Shown piece after piece: positions 19,068-29,293 of a stretch of 64,000 nt of DNA. Each line of letters opens with the position of its first letter. Within the stretch, counting starts at the first letter, position 1. This DNA is from Streptomyces sp. ML-6 (GTDB taxonomy: Bacteria; Actinomycetota; Actinomycetes; Streptomycetales; Streptomycetaceae). Made by a program: the position numbers and the translations under genes. Below the pieces are notes generated by a model. That model searched no databases and was not told where the DNA came from. It worked only from the letters and a program-made list of their open reading frames with translations. Where the stretch lies: assembly GCF_030116705.1 (NCBI RefSeq), contig NZ_JAOTIK010000001.1, positions 5,732,501-5,796,500 on the forward strand. Reading direction: 5' to 3'.

Positions 19068-19445
19068 TTAGTTGCCGGAGAACTCGGTGTACTCGTCGGC
19101 GGAGAGCAGGTTCTCGGGCTCCTCCGCGATGCGTACCTTGAACAGCCAGCCGCCCTCGAAGGGAGCGGAGTTCACCAGCGACGGGTCGTCCACGACGCTC
19201 TGGTTCGCCTCGGTGACCTCGCCGGTCACCGGCGAGTACAGGTCGCTGACCGACTTGGTCGACTCCAGCTCGCCACAGGTCTCGCCCGCGGTCACCGTGT
19301 CACCGACCTCGGGGAGCTGGGCGTAGACGACGTCGCCGAGCGCGTTGGCGGCGAACTCGGTGATGCCGATCGTGGCCACACCGTCCTCGACGGCCGACAG
19401 CCACTCGTGCTCCTTGCTGTAACGCAGCTGCTGGGGGTTGCTCAT
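19068..19445 (-). CDS. gcvH: Glycine cleavage system H protein
   Basis: Lipoyl carrier of 125 residues that shuttles the aminomethyl group between the P, T and L proteins. The lipoylated lysine is Lys64 in [12 protein letters not shown]. The ATG at 19445 follows an AGGAGAATTC ribosome binding site. It lies 92 bases downstream of gcvT and just upstream of glyA. The P protein gene is not in the window. Confidence 0.97.
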   Translation of the reverse strand: MSNPQQLRYSKEHEWLSAVEDGVATIGITEFAANALGDVVYAQLPEVGDTVTAGETCGELESTKSVSDLYSPVTGEVTEANQSVVDDPSLVNSAPFEGGWLFKVRIAEEPENLLSADEYTEFSGN

Positions 19446-19537
19446 GACCTGAATTCTCCTGTACGCGGGGGAGTGCTGATGAACGGTGGTCTTAAGGCGT
19501 GAGACGCGAATACGTCACTTTTGGGGAGGCGCGGGGG

Positions 19538-20653
19538 TCACTTCTGGCGCTTGTAGAACGGCAGGGCCACGACCTCGTACGGTTCGTGGGTGCCCCGGAT
19601 GTCCACGGCGACGCCCGTGGTGCCGGGCGTGGCGTGTGCGGCGTCCACGTACGCCATGGCGATCGGCTTGCCGAGGGTGGGCGAGGGGGCGCCCGAGGTG
19701 ACCTCGCCGATGACCTGGCCCTCGGCGACGACGGAGAAGCCGGCGCGGGGCACCCGGCGGCCCTCGGCGATCAGCCCGACCAGCTTGCGCGGCGGGGCGG
19801 TCTCGGCGCGCTCGGCGGCGGCCTCCAGGGCCTTGCGGCCCACGAAGTCGCCCTCCTTCTCGAACTTCACGACCCGGCCGAGACCGGCGTCGAACGGGGT
19901 CAGCGCCGTGGTCAGCTCGTGCCCGTACAGCGGCATGCCGGCCTCCAGGCGCAGCGTGTCGCGGCAGGAGAGCCCGCACGGGATCAGGCCGCGGGAGGCG
20001 CCCGCCTCGGTCAGCGCCTTCCACAGCTGCTCGGCGTGCTCGGGGGCGACGAACAGCTCGAAGCCGTCCTCGCCGGTGTAGCCGGTGCGGGCGATCAGCG
20101 CGGGGACACCGGCGACGGTGCCGGGCAGACCGGCGTAGTACTTCAGGTTGTCCAGGTCGGCATCGGTGACGGAGGCCAGGATGGCGGGGGACTCGGGGCC
20201 CTGGACGGCGAGCAGCGCGTACGCGTCGCGGTCGTCGCGCACCTCGGCGTCGAAGCCCCCGACCCGCGCGGCCAGCGCGTCCAGCACGATCTGGGCGTTG
20301 CCGGCGTTGGCGACGACCATGTATTCGGTCTCCCCGAGCCGGTAGACGATCAGGTCGTCCAGGATGCCGCCGTCCTCGGCGCAGATCATCGTGTAGCGGG
20401 CGCGGCCGGTGGCGACGGTGCCGATGTTGCCGACCAGCGCGAAGTTCAGGAAGGCCGCGGCCTCGGGGCCGGTGACGGTGATCTCACCCATGTGCGACAG
20501 GTCGAAGAGGCCGGCCCGGGTGCGGACCGCGTGGTGCTCGTCGCGCTCGCTGCCGTAGCGCAGGGGCATGTCCCAGCCGGCGAAATCGGTCATGGTCGCA
20601 CCCAGCGAACGGTGCAGGGCATCGAGGGCGGTGAGACGGGGGGCGGTGCTCAT
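19538..20653 (-). CDS. gcvT: Glycine cleavage system T protein (aminomethyltransferase)
   Basis: Protein of 371 residues that transfers the one-carbon unit from the H protein to tetrahydrofolate and releases ammonia. The N-terminal folate-binding tract [12 protein letters not shown] and FDLSHMGEI is clear. The start is the ATG at 20653 ([10 protein letters not shown]), the first supported by spacing from the riboswitch. It is the first gene of gcvT-gcvH-glyA-sdaA and is preceded by a tandem glycine riboswitch, so glycine itself should turn on its own breakdown. Confidence 0.96.
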   Translation of the reverse strand: MSTAPRLTALDALHRSLGATMTDFAGWDMPLRYGSERDEHHAVRTRAGLFDLSHMGEITVTGPEAAAFLNFALVGNIGTVATGRARYTMICAEDGGILDDLIVYRLGETEYMVVANAGNAQIVLDALAARVGGFDAEVRDDRDAYALLAVQGPESPAILASVTDADLDNLKYYAGLPGTVAGVPALIARTGYTGEDGFELFVAPEHAEQLWKALTEAGASRGLIPCGLSCRDTLRLEAGMPLYGHELTTALTPFDAGLGRVVKFEKEGDFVGRKALEAAAERAETAPPRKLVGLIAEGRRVPRAGFSVVAEGQVIGEVTSGAPSPTLGKPIAMAYVDAAHATPGTTGVAVDIRGTHEPYEVVALPFYKRQK

Positions 20654-20696
20654 GGACGTGACTCCCGGGGCATGACGACGAGGACGATCCCTCCCC

Positions 20697-20890
20697 ATCT
20701 GTCATCGGAACCTGAGAGGTTCGCCGGGAGCCCCTGAACGGGGTCGGCTTGCACCTTGGGTGGAGCCGCAGGGCGGCCCGCTTTTCAGATCTGCCTCATC
20801 CGCACGGTACGGGGCCTGAGAGATTCAAGGGAGGAACTTGCTCCTTCGGCGCCCGGCACGCGCGGTCACCGGAACTCTCCCGCGCGGATT
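20697..20890 (-). ncRNA. Tandem glycine riboswitch
   Basis: Read on the minus strand, two aptamers follow each other. The first has GGGAGAG, then GCCGAAGGAGCAA, then ATCTCTCAGGCCCC. The second has ACCCAAGGTGCAAG and ACCTCTCAGGTTCCGATGACAGA-type 3' sequence (ends near 20697). The paired CTCTCAGG closing motifs and the central AAGG(A/T)GCAA loops are the defining conserved parts. It sits directly upstream of gcvT. A TACATAC box near 20905 could be the -10 of its promoter (weak). Confidence 0.92.
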
Positions 20891-20984
20891 CAAACGGCCT
20901 GTATGTAGTTGGCCGGGTCATCATCGCACGCATCGGGCCGGAGTGGGGCGTCGGTCCCCCTGCGGGATTCGGCGGTGCGGACCA

Positions 20985-21012
20985 TTGTCTCGCATTACCT
21001 TTTCTTTACACT
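20985..21012 (+). promoter_or_regulatory. Candidate sigma-70-type promoter
   Basis: TTGTCT (20985-20990) and TACACT (21007-21012) are spaced by 16 bases in an AT-rich patch, about 40 bases before the ATG of the kinase-like gene. Confidence 0.45.
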
Positions 21013-21052
21013 TCAGGGGCATACGTGGGGTGACCCGTACAGGGGGAGGGTG

Positions 21053-21736
21053 ATGACGTTGCGGCGATACGCGACGACCGCGGGCATCGCGCACGGAGCG
21101 ATGCCCGCACAGCCGGGAGCTCCGGCCAGGGAGGCGCTCGGCCCGCACGCGCCCGTCGTGCGGGACCTGCGGGAGCGGACGGGGGGCGGTCCGCGCGCCC
21201 TGGACTTCGCGCCGGGCGACGTGGTGGTGGTCTCCGGGCTGCCGGGCAGCGGCAAGTCGACGCTCATCCGGCGGACGGTGACGACGGCGCACGCGATCGA
21301 CTCGCAGGACACCCGCGAACGCTGGGCGGGGATGATGCCCCGCTTACTCCCGTACGCCCTCTACCGCCCGCTCGTCCGCGCCGCCCACTACTGGGGGCTG
21401 CGGCGGGCGCTGCGCTCGGGGGGATCCGTCGTCGTCCACGACTGCGGCACCCAGGCGTGGGTGCGCGGCTGGCTGGCCCGGGACGCCCGGCGCCGGGGCC
21501 GCGGCCTGCACCTGATCCTGCTCGACGTCACGCCGCAGACGGCGAGGGAGGGCCAGCGGGAGCGCGGGCGCGGGGTGTCCGGCTACGCGTTCGCCCGGCA
21601 CCGCAGGGCCGTGGCCCGGCTGCTGCGGGCCACCGAGACCGGCCTGCTGCCGCCCGGCTGCGCCTCGGCGGTGCTGCTGGACCGGGAGGCGGCGGGAAGA
21701 CTGGACCGGATCGGATTCACCGAGCCCGGGAGCTGA
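21053..21736 (+). CDS. AAA/P-loop ATP-binding kinase-like protein
   Basis: Protein of 227 residues with a P-loop GLPGSGKST at about residues 63-71, an Asp in AHAIDSQDTRERW, and an Arg-rich lid (ARRRGRGLHLILLDVTP). The pattern is that of small zeta-toxin/polynucleotide-kinase-like P-loop enzymes whose substrate is unknown. The ATG at 21053 follows GGGGGAGGG, the earlier frame being leader sequence. It is divergent from the gcvT riboswitch, and a good promoter box lies 40 bases upstream. Confidence 0.8.
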   Translation: MTLRRYATTAGIAHGAMPAQPGAPAREALGPHAPVVRDLRERTGGGPRALDFAPGDVVVVSGLPGSGKSTLIRRTVTTAHAIDSQDTRERWAGMMPRLLPYALYRPLVRAAHYWGLRRALRSGGSVVVHDCGTQAWVRGWLARDARRRGRGLHLILLDVTPQTAREGQRERGRGVSGYAFARHRRAVARLLRATETGLLPPGCASAVLLDREAAGRLDRIGFTEPGS

Positions 21737-21863
21737 GCGGCCGGGGCGCAGTCGGCCGGGCGGGGCGCCGAGGGGCCGGTCGACCGGGGGTTCGAGGGAT
21801 CGGGGCGGTCGCGGCGGCGGGCGTTAACCTTCTGCCGGAAGGCTCGGGCAAGAAGGGGAAGCA

Positions 21864-22646
21864 GTGGACATTCCGGCGCAGGTCCAGTCCCATCCGCAGG
21901 GCGGATGGCCGGCCAACGAGCTCGAAGAGGTGCTGATGGCCTCGGTGGGCAGCCCGGAGGCGGGCGGACGGCTCGTCGAGGTGCTCGGACGCAACCAGGT
22001 CTGGGTGCCCCTGCCCAACGGCGGCGGACCCGACTCCCCGGACCTCGACCTGCCGACGATGGAGATCGACGGCGCCCCGTACGTCCCCGTGTTCAGCTCC
22101 GAGCAGCAGTTCCTCGCCTGCGTCGGCGCCCACATGTCCTTCGCCGTCGCGCCCGCCCGCGAATTCGCCCGCGGCCTGCCCCCGCAGCTCGGCATCGCCG
22201 TGAACCCGGGCGGCGCGGTCGGGATGCCGCTGCCGCCGCCCGCCGTGGCCGAGCTCTGCCGGACCGGACGCACCCCGCTGGACGGCCCGGCCAGTGGCGG
22301 CCGGGTCCGGCTGTACGAGCCGGACTGGAAGGAGGAGCCCGTCGACTTCCTCTCCGCGGCGGCCGGCGAGTTCGAGGAGAGCGGCGTGGTGCTCACCGCG
22401 CGCCGGACCCTGGCCAGCATCGAGGGCGAGGACCCCGTCCTGTTCATCGGCGTGGAGCTCTCCGGCGGGGAGGGCGCGGACCTCAACGCCCCGATGGACG
22501 CCCCGATGGCCGCCCTCGGCCGCGCCCTCGGCCGGGTCGAGGTGCCCTGGCCGGTCAATCTCGTCCTGCTCGACGTGGCGCAGGACCCGGTGGGCGACTG
22601 GATGCGGGAGAGGATCCGGCCGTTCTACCAGCGGGCAGACCGCTAG
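21864..22646 (+). CDS. SseB-family protein, first copy
   Basis: Protein of 260 residues of the enhanced-serine-sensitivity family. The N-terminal half has the conserved VPLPNG, PVFSSEQQF and VNPGG tracts of the SseB N-terminal domain. The C-terminal half has VLFIGVEL and a final RIRPFYQRADR. The GTG at 21864 follows AAGGGGAA. It is followed at 174 bases by a second SseB gene with the same closing motif (ARPFYDREA), evidently a tandem duplication. The molecular function of the family is not known to me. The name comes from an Escherichia coli serine phenotype, and the nearby serine genes may be coincidence. Confidence 0.85.
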   Translation: MDIPAQVQSHPQGGWPANELEEVLMASVGSPEAGGRLVEVLGRNQVWVPLPNGGGPDSPDLDLPTMEIDGAPYVPVFSSEQQFLACVGAHMSFAVAPAREFARGLPPQLGIAVNPGGAVGMPLPPPAVAELCRTGRTPLDGPASGGRVRLYEPDWKEEPVDFLSAAAGEFEESGVVLTARRTLASIEGEDPVLFIGVELSGGEGADLNAPMDAPMAALGRALGRVEVPWPVNLVLLDVAQDPVGDWMRERIRPFYQRADR

Positions 22647-22819
22647 GACGGGGTTCCAGGGCCCCGGACCGGACCGCGCGCCTCCGGCCCGCGGTGTCAA
22701 GCCGGTGTCAGGACCGGCGCATAAGCTGGTTTCATGGCTGGTGCCTCGGCATCGGGCCGCGCCCGGAGGCCCGGGGCGCGGTGGGCCGACACAGTGGAGT
22801 CGAAGAGGGGCGGGACCAG

Positions 22820-23599
22820 GTGAGTGCGTCAGGCACCGCGGCGGCCGGGCAGGTCGAGCACATGCTGCGCCAAGTGACGCCCGGGCGCTACGACGCGTAC
22901 GAGGCGCTGCTGCAGGCCCTCGCGAACGACCGGGTCTGGATGCTCCTGTGGCACGGTGCGCCGGGCTCGCCCGACGCCCAGTACGGGAACATGGAGGTCG
23001 ACGGCCTCGGCTACGCCCCCTGCGTGACCTCCGCGCAGGAGCTCTCGGCCAGCGGCTGGAACCGCGCCCACGAGGTGGTCACCGGCGGCGACATCGCCCG
23101 CGCCCTCTTCCCGGACCGCTGGGGCATCTGGCTCAACCCGCACGCCCCGGGCGGCGGTGTCGGCATCCCCTGGCTGGACCTGCGCCGCATCGCCACCGGC
23201 CTCGACCGGATGCCCGCGGGCCCGCTCCGGCTCACCGAGCCGGCCATCGAGATCCCGCAGTTCTACGCCCAGCTCGCGCAGAACGCCCACCGCACCCCCG
23301 CGATCCGCTCGCTGCGCCGCGCCTGGGTGCAGCCCGCGCTCGGCGCTCCGTACCTCGCCATCGGCCTCGACCTCTACGACACCAGCCCCCTCTCGGTGGA
23401 CGCGGTGCGCGCGATGATGCAGCAGTCGATCGCCGCGGTCCCGGACGGCCTGCCCGTCTCCACCGTCGCGATGTCCGACGAGTACGACCCGGTCGCGATG
23501 TGGCTGCGCGCCAACGCCCGGCCGTTCTACGACCGCGAGGCCCACGCCCCGGCCGCCCCCGCCGCAGGCTACGGCTACCCGCCCCAGCGCACGTACTGA
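22820..23599 (+). CDS. SseB-family protein, second copy
   Basis: Protein of 259 residues starting MSASGTAAAGQVEHML. It shares architecture with the preceding SseB gene: a first half with a WMLLWHG strand and ALFPDRWGIWLNPHAPGG, and a second half with APYLAIGLDLYDTSPLS ending in ARPFYDREA. The GTG at 22820 is chosen because the longer frame upstream runs antiparallel to the first SseB gene and is a shadow. The C-terminus is a Pro/Tyr-rich tail of 20 residues. It is transcribed with, and probably duplicated from, the gene before it. Confidence 0.85.
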   Translation: MSASGTAAAGQVEHMLRQVTPGRYDAYEALLQALANDRVWMLLWHGAPGSPDAQYGNMEVDGLGYAPCVTSAQELSASGWNRAHEVVTGGDIARALFPDRWGIWLNPHAPGGGVGIPWLDLRRIATGLDRMPAGPLRLTEPAIEIPQFYAQLAQNAHRTPAIRSLRRAWVQPALGAPYLAIGLDLYDTSPLSVDAVRAMMQQSIAAVPDGLPVSTVAMSDEYDPVAMWLRANARPFYDREAHAPAAPAAGYGYPPQRTY

Positions 23600-24177
23600 C
23601 CACGCCGGTCCCTGAGCCCACCTGTCCCTGACTCCGTCGGCCTCTGACCCCGCCGACCCTGAGCCCACCTGTCCCTGACTCCGCAGGCCCCCGGGCCCGC
23701 GCGCCCGCGGGGCGCCGCCCCGTTCCCCGGGCGCCGCCCCGCCCTCCGCCGCCTCCCGCCGCATCGATCCCCGTACGTCCGGTATTGCCGAGATGTGTGC
23801 ATGCGTGTCCAAGTGCCTTTCCGGCCTGATGAGTTCGCAGCTTTCCTGGTCATCTCGCCCGTCATGTCCGGGATTTACCCACTGGTCATGCCTGGGTGCG
23901 ACTGGTGACGAAAGCGGGGCCAATTCCCCCGCGTGCCCCGGTCTGTTTCAACTGGCCCGTGTTCGAGGGGCGTTCACCTCCGTCCGGATAACGGAACCCC
24001 CCAGACCGCATCACGGTTAGGCATCCATTCGCCTGACGCTCTGGCTACCTGTAGTGACGGCAATGAAGACTCCCGCAGCAAGGGCGTCTTGCCGCCTCTG
24101 CGTACGACTGACTGATCGCGCCGCCACAGCGGCCAGTTCGGCCCGGCCACCGCCGGTTGAGAGGGGTCCTTGCCACG
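23600..24177. other. Long intergenic region before the oligopeptide transporter
   Basis: This 578-base stretch has no credible gene. Two 27-bp direct repeats containing GAGCCCACCTGTCCCTGACT lie at 23610-23636 and 23657-23683. The right half (23780-24080) is less GC-rich and should hold the operon promoter. I cannot name the boxes. Confidence 0.5.
23610..23683. repeat. 27-bp direct repeat pair
   Basis: The sequence around GAGCCCACCTGTCCCTGACT occurs at 23610-23636 and again at 23657-23683, period 47, just after the second SseB stop. Confidence 0.85.
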
Positions 24178-25182
24178 ATGACGGCACCACTGCAAGAGCC
24201 GACCACGGAAGCGGATCCGGTCGCGGCCGGCGGTCCCGCGGCCGACTCCGGGGCGAAGAAGGTCGAGGGCCGCTCTCTCAAGCAGATCGCCTGGAACCGA
24301 CTGAAGCAGGACAAGGTCGCGCTGGCGGGCGGCATCACCGTGCTCCTCCTGGTCCTGGTGGCGGTCTTCGCACCGCTGATCGTGAGCCTGCTCGGGCACC
24401 CGCCGAACGAGTTCCACCAGGAGAAGCTCGACCCGCTGACCAACCTCCCCATGGGCAGTTTCGGCGGGGTGAGCGGCGACTTCCTGTTCGGCGTCGAACC
24501 CAACAAGGGGCGCGACGTCTTCAGCCGGATCGTCTACGGCGCCCGGATCTCGCTGCTCGTGGCGTTCCTGGCGGCCATGGTCGCCGTCGCCCTCGGCACG
24601 CTCTTCGGGATCATCGCCGGCTACTTCGGCGGCTGGGTGGACGCGACGATCAGCCGGGTCATGGACGTGCTGCTGTCCTTCCCGCAGCTCCTCTTCATCA
24701 TCTCCCTGGTCTCGGTCCTTCCCGACGACCTGCTCGGACTGACCGGCAGCGGCGTGCGCATCGCCGTCCTCGTCGCCGTCATCGGCTTCTTCGGCTGGCC
24801 GTACGTGGGACGCATCGTCCGGGGCCAGACGCTCTCGCTGCGCGAACGCGAGTACGTGGAAGCCGCGCGCAGCCTCGGCGGCGGACGGGTGCACATCCTC
24901 TTCCGCGAACTGCTGCCGAACCTGGTGGCGCCGATCACCGTCTACGCGACGCTCATGATCCCCACCAACATCCTCACCGAAGCGGCCCTCAGCTTCCTCG
25001 GCGCCGGTGTCCGGCCGCCCACCGCCTCCTGGGGCGGAATGCTGCGGGACGCCCTGGAGACGTACGAGCACGACCCGATGTTCATGGTCTTCCCCGGTGT
25101 GACGATCTTCATCACCGTACTGGCCTTCAACCTCTTCGGGGACGGGCTGCGCGACGCCCTGGACCCCAAGGGGACCCGATAA
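24178..25182 (+). CDS. Oligopeptide/dipeptide ABC transporter permease (OppC/DppC family)
   Basis: Protein of 334 residues. A soluble N-terminal tail precedes six membrane segments, the first at about residues 50-70 (GGITVLLLVLVAVFAPL). The EAA loop that contacts the ATPase is visible as YVEAARSLGGGRVHILFRELLPN. The ATG at 24178 is used; a frame seven codons longer is possible. It is the first gene of a five-gene set ordered permease C, binding lipoprotein, permease B, ATPase D, ATPase F. The substrate is probably short peptides. Confidence 0.9.
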   Translation: MTAPLQEPTTEADPVAAGGPAADSGAKKVEGRSLKQIAWNRLKQDKVALAGGITVLLLVLVAVFAPLIVSLLGHPPNEFHQEKLDPLTNLPMGSFGGVSGDFLFGVEPNKGRDVFSRIVYGARISLLVAFLAAMVAVALGTLFGIIAGYFGGWVDATISRVMDVLLSFPQLLFIISLVSVLPDDLLGLTGSGVRIAVLVAVIGFFGWPYVGRIVRGQTLSLREREYVEAARSLGGGRVHILFRELLPNLVAPITVYATLMIPTNILTEAALSFLGAGVRPPTASWGGMLRDALETYEHDPMFMVFPGVTIFITVLAFNLFGDGLRDALDPKGTR

Positions 25183-25277
25183 CCCACGACTTGCCCCTGC
25201 CGCATCGTCAGGTGGCTTTTCCCATGGTTCTCCGGCAAACAACGGCCTGGGACCGCGATCTCGGAGGTTGCGAGAAA

Positions 25278-27050
25278 ATGTCCACAGTTACCTCGAAACG
25301 ACGGCTCACCGCTGGTGCGGCCCTCGTGGTCGCGGCGCTGATGACCACCACGGCGTGCGGCGGCGGCGACGACGGCGAGAGCGGCGGCAAGTCGAAGGGC
25401 GCCGGCTTCAACGCGGCGTTCAACAAGGTCGCCAACCCGTCCACCAAGAAGGGCGGAACGCTCAAGTTCGTCGGCAAGCAGGACCTCGACTCCGCCGACC
25501 CCCAGCGTGCCTACTACGGCATGGCCTGGGACTTCATGCGCTTCTACACCCGCCAGCTGGTCACGTACGACACCAAGCCGGGCGCGGCGTCCACCAAGCT
25601 GGTCGGCGACCTGGCCACCGGCCCCGGTGAGATCAGCGACGGCGGCAAGACCTACACGTACAAGCTGCGTGACGGCCTGACCTGGGAGGACGGCTCCAAG
25701 CTGACCTCCAAGGACGTCAAGTACGGCATCGAGCGCATCTGGGCGACGGACACCATCACCGGTGGCCCGCAGTACCTGATGCAGACGCTGGACCCCAAGG
25801 GCGAGTACAAGGGCCCGTACAAGGACAAGTCCCCGGACAAGCTCGGCCTCAAGGCGATCGAGACCCCGGACGACAACACCATCGTCTTCAAGCTGCCCAA
25901 GCCCAACGGTGACTTCGAGCAGTTCCTCGCCATGCCGTCCGGCTCGCCCGTGAAGGCCGAGAAGGACACCGGCGCGAAGTACACCCAGCGCCCGTTCTCC
26001 AACGGCCCGTACAAGTTCGAGACGTACAAGCCGGGCAAGAGCATCGTGCTCGTCCGCAACGACAAGTGGCAGAAGTCCTCGGACCCGGTTCGCGCCGCGC
26101 TCCCGGACAAGATCACCGTCACGATCTCCGCCAACCTGGAGGAGAACGACAAGAAGCTGATGGAGGGCGACTACGACGTCGACCTCAACGGCACCGGCAT
26201 GACCCAGTCCGGCCGCGTCACCGCCGTCCAGAAGCACCGCGACAGCGTCGACAACATGCAGACGTCCTTCGTCCGCTACGTGGCGCTCGTCCACACGGCC
26301 AAGCCGTTCGACGACGTCCACTGCCGCAAGGCCGTCTTCTACGCCACGGACTTCGCCGGTCTCCAGCAGACCCGCGGCGGCGAGATCGCCGGTGGCGCGA
26401 TCGCCAACAGCACCCTGCCGGCCTCCATCAAGGGCCACAGCGACTACGACCCGTACGGCGTCCTCGCCCGCAAGGGCAAGCCGGACCTGGTCAAGGCCAA
26501 GGACGAGCTGAAGCAGTGCGGCCAGCCGAACGGCTTCACCACCAAGCTCACCGCCCGCACCAACAACCCGGGCGAGGTCGACACCGCCGAGGCGCTCCAG
26601 GAGCAGCTCGGCAAGGTCGGCATCAAGGTCGAGGTCGACCCGATCGACGGCGCCGAGGCGTCCAGCATCACCGGCTCCCCGTCCGTCGTGAAGAAGCGCG
26701 GCTACGGCATGACGATGAGCGGCTGGGGCCCGGACTTCCCGTCCGGCCAGGGCTTCGGCCAGCCGCTGTGGGACAGCCGCTTCCTCGCGGACACCGGCAA
26801 CTACAACGAGTCGCAGCTGAACGACCCGAAGATCGACGGGCTGTTCGACAAGGCGATCGCGGAGACCGACCCGGTCAAGGCCGGTGAGATCTACAAGGAG
26901 CTCGACAAGCGGATCCTCGACCAGGCCGACTGGATGCCCTTCATCTACGAGAAGAACATCACCTGGCGCGGCAGCCGTCTGACGAACGCCTACATGTCCG
27001 ACGCCTACAACGGCCGTTACGACTACGTCTCGCTCGGCGTCGTCAAGTAA
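25278..27050 (+). CDS. Peptide-binding lipoprotein of the ABC transporter
   Basis: Family 5 solute-binding protein of 590 residues. A basic N-terminus and hydrophobic stretch lead to a lipobox ending in Cys27 (LMTTTAC), so it is anchored outside the membrane. The family signatures KYGIERIWA and the C-terminal WMPFIYEKNITWRG region are present. The ATG at 25278 follows CGAGAAA. A hairpin 22 bases after its stop probably stabilises this messenger relative to the permease genes downstream. Confidence 0.93.
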   Translation: MSTVTSKRRLTAGAALVVAALMTTTACGGGDDGESGGKSKGAGFNAAFNKVANPSTKKGGTLKFVGKQDLDSADPQRAYYGMAWDFMRFYTRQLVTYDTKPGAASTKLVGDLATGPGEISDGGKTYTYKLRDGLTWEDGSKLTSKDVKYGIERIWATDTITGGPQYLMQTLDPKGEYKGPYKDKSPDKLGLKAIETPDDNTIVFKLPKPNGDFEQFLAMPSGSPVKAEKDTGAKYTQRPFSNGPYKFETYKPGKSIVLVRNDKWQKSSDPVRAALPDKITVTISANLEENDKKLMEGDYDVDLNGTGMTQSGRVTAVQKHRDSVDNMQTSFVRYVALVHTAKPFDDVHCRKAVFYATDFAGLQQTRGGEIAGGAIANSTLPASIKGHSDYDPYGVLARKGKPDLVKAKDELKQCGQPNGFTTKLTARTNNPGEVDTAEALQEQLGKVGIKVEVDPIDGAEASSITGSPSVVKKRGYGMTMSGWGPDFPSGQGFGQPLWDSRFLADTGNYNESQLNDPKIDGLFDKAIAETDPVKAGEIYKELDKRILDQADWMPFIYEKNITWRGSRLTNAYMSDAYNGRYDYVSLGVVK

Positions 27051-27072
27051 TCGCTGGAGCCAACAGCATCTG

Positions 27073-27091
27073 CAGTCAACCCGGTTGACTG
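27073..27091 (+). terminator. Intercistronic hairpin after the binding protein
   Basis: CAGTCAAC and GTTGACTG form perfect 8-bp arms around CCG, 22 bases after the stop. Such hairpins usually raise the binding-protein transcript above the membrane components. Confidence 0.6.
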
Positions 27092-27131
27092 TTCCACTGC
27101 CGCCGAAACCCGCCAGTCCGAAGGGCAGGTG

Positions 27132-28192
<1,061 letters not shown>

Positions 28193-28196
<4 letters not shown>

Positions 28197-29293
28197 CCGA
28201 ACTGAACAAGAGCGGTGCCGCGCTGGGGGAACCCACCCGGGCCGGATCGTCCGCTCCCTCCGCCTTCCTCGAAGTACGCGACCTCAGGGTGCACTTCCCG
28301 ACCGACGACGGACTGGTCAAGTCCGTCGACGGGCTCAGCTTCCAGCTGGAGAAGGGCAAGACCCTCGGCATCGTCGGCGAGTCCGGCTCCGGGAAGTCCG
28401 TCACCTCGCTGGGCATCATGGGCCTGCACACCGCCGGCCAGTACGGCAAGCGCAAGGCGCAGGTCTCCGGCGAGATCTGGCTGGACGGCAAGGAACTGCT
28501 GTCCGCCGACCCCGACGAGGTGCGCAGGCTCCGCGGCCGCGAGATGGCCATGATCTTCCAGGACCCGCTGTCCGCGCTGCACCCGTACTACACGATCGGC
28601 AAGCAGATCGTGGAGGCGTACCGGGTCCACCACCCCGTGGACAAGAAGACCGCCCGCAAACGGGCGGTGGAGATGCTCGACCGGGTCGGCATCCCGCAGC
28701 CCGACAAGCGCGTCGACAGCTACCCGCACGAGTTCTCCGGCGGCATGCGCCAGCGCGCGATGATCGCCATGTCGCTGGTCAACAACCCCGAACTGCTGAT
28801 CGCCGACGAGCCGACGACCGCCCTGGACGTGACCGTCCAGGCGCAGATCCTCGACCTGATCCGGGACCTGCAGAAGGAGTTCGGCTCCGCCGTCATCATC
28901 ATCACCCACGACCTGGGCGTCGTGGCCGAGCTCGCCGATGACATCCTCGTGATGTACGGCGGACGCTGCGTCGAGCGCGGACCGGCCGAGAAGGTGTTCT
29001 ACGAGCCCCGGCACCCCTACACCTGGGGCCTGCTGGGCTCGATGCCGCGCCTCGACCGCGACCAGACCGACCGGCTCATCCCGGTCAAGGGTTCCCCGCC
29101 GTCGCTCATCAACATCCCGTCGGGCTGCGCCTTCAACCCGCGCTGCCCGTACGCGGACGTGCCCAAGGACGACGTCACCCGCACCGTACGGCCCGAGCTG
29201 CAGGAGGTCGGCAGCCGGCACTGGGCGGCCTGCCACATGTCGCAGGAGCAGCGGGAGCGTATCTGGACCGAAGAGATTGCGCCCAAGCTGTGA
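28193..29293 (+). CDS. Oligopeptide ABC transporter ATP-binding protein (OppD/DppD family)
   Basis: Protein of 366 residues with Walker A GESGSGKS, signature EFSGGMRQR, Walker [13 protein letters not shown] and switch His in THDLGV. The C-terminal tail has the Cys cluster typical of Opp ATPases ([11 protein letters not shown] and AACHM), which can bind an iron-sulfur cluster. The ATG at 28193 overlaps the permease stop, and its stop overlaps the next start as GTGA, so the four downstream genes are tightly coupled. Confidence 0.93.

Noticed and set aside
17657..19141. Plus-strand 494-residue frame opposite glyA
   Set aside because: It is the antisense shadow of glyA, whose motifs and length are complete.
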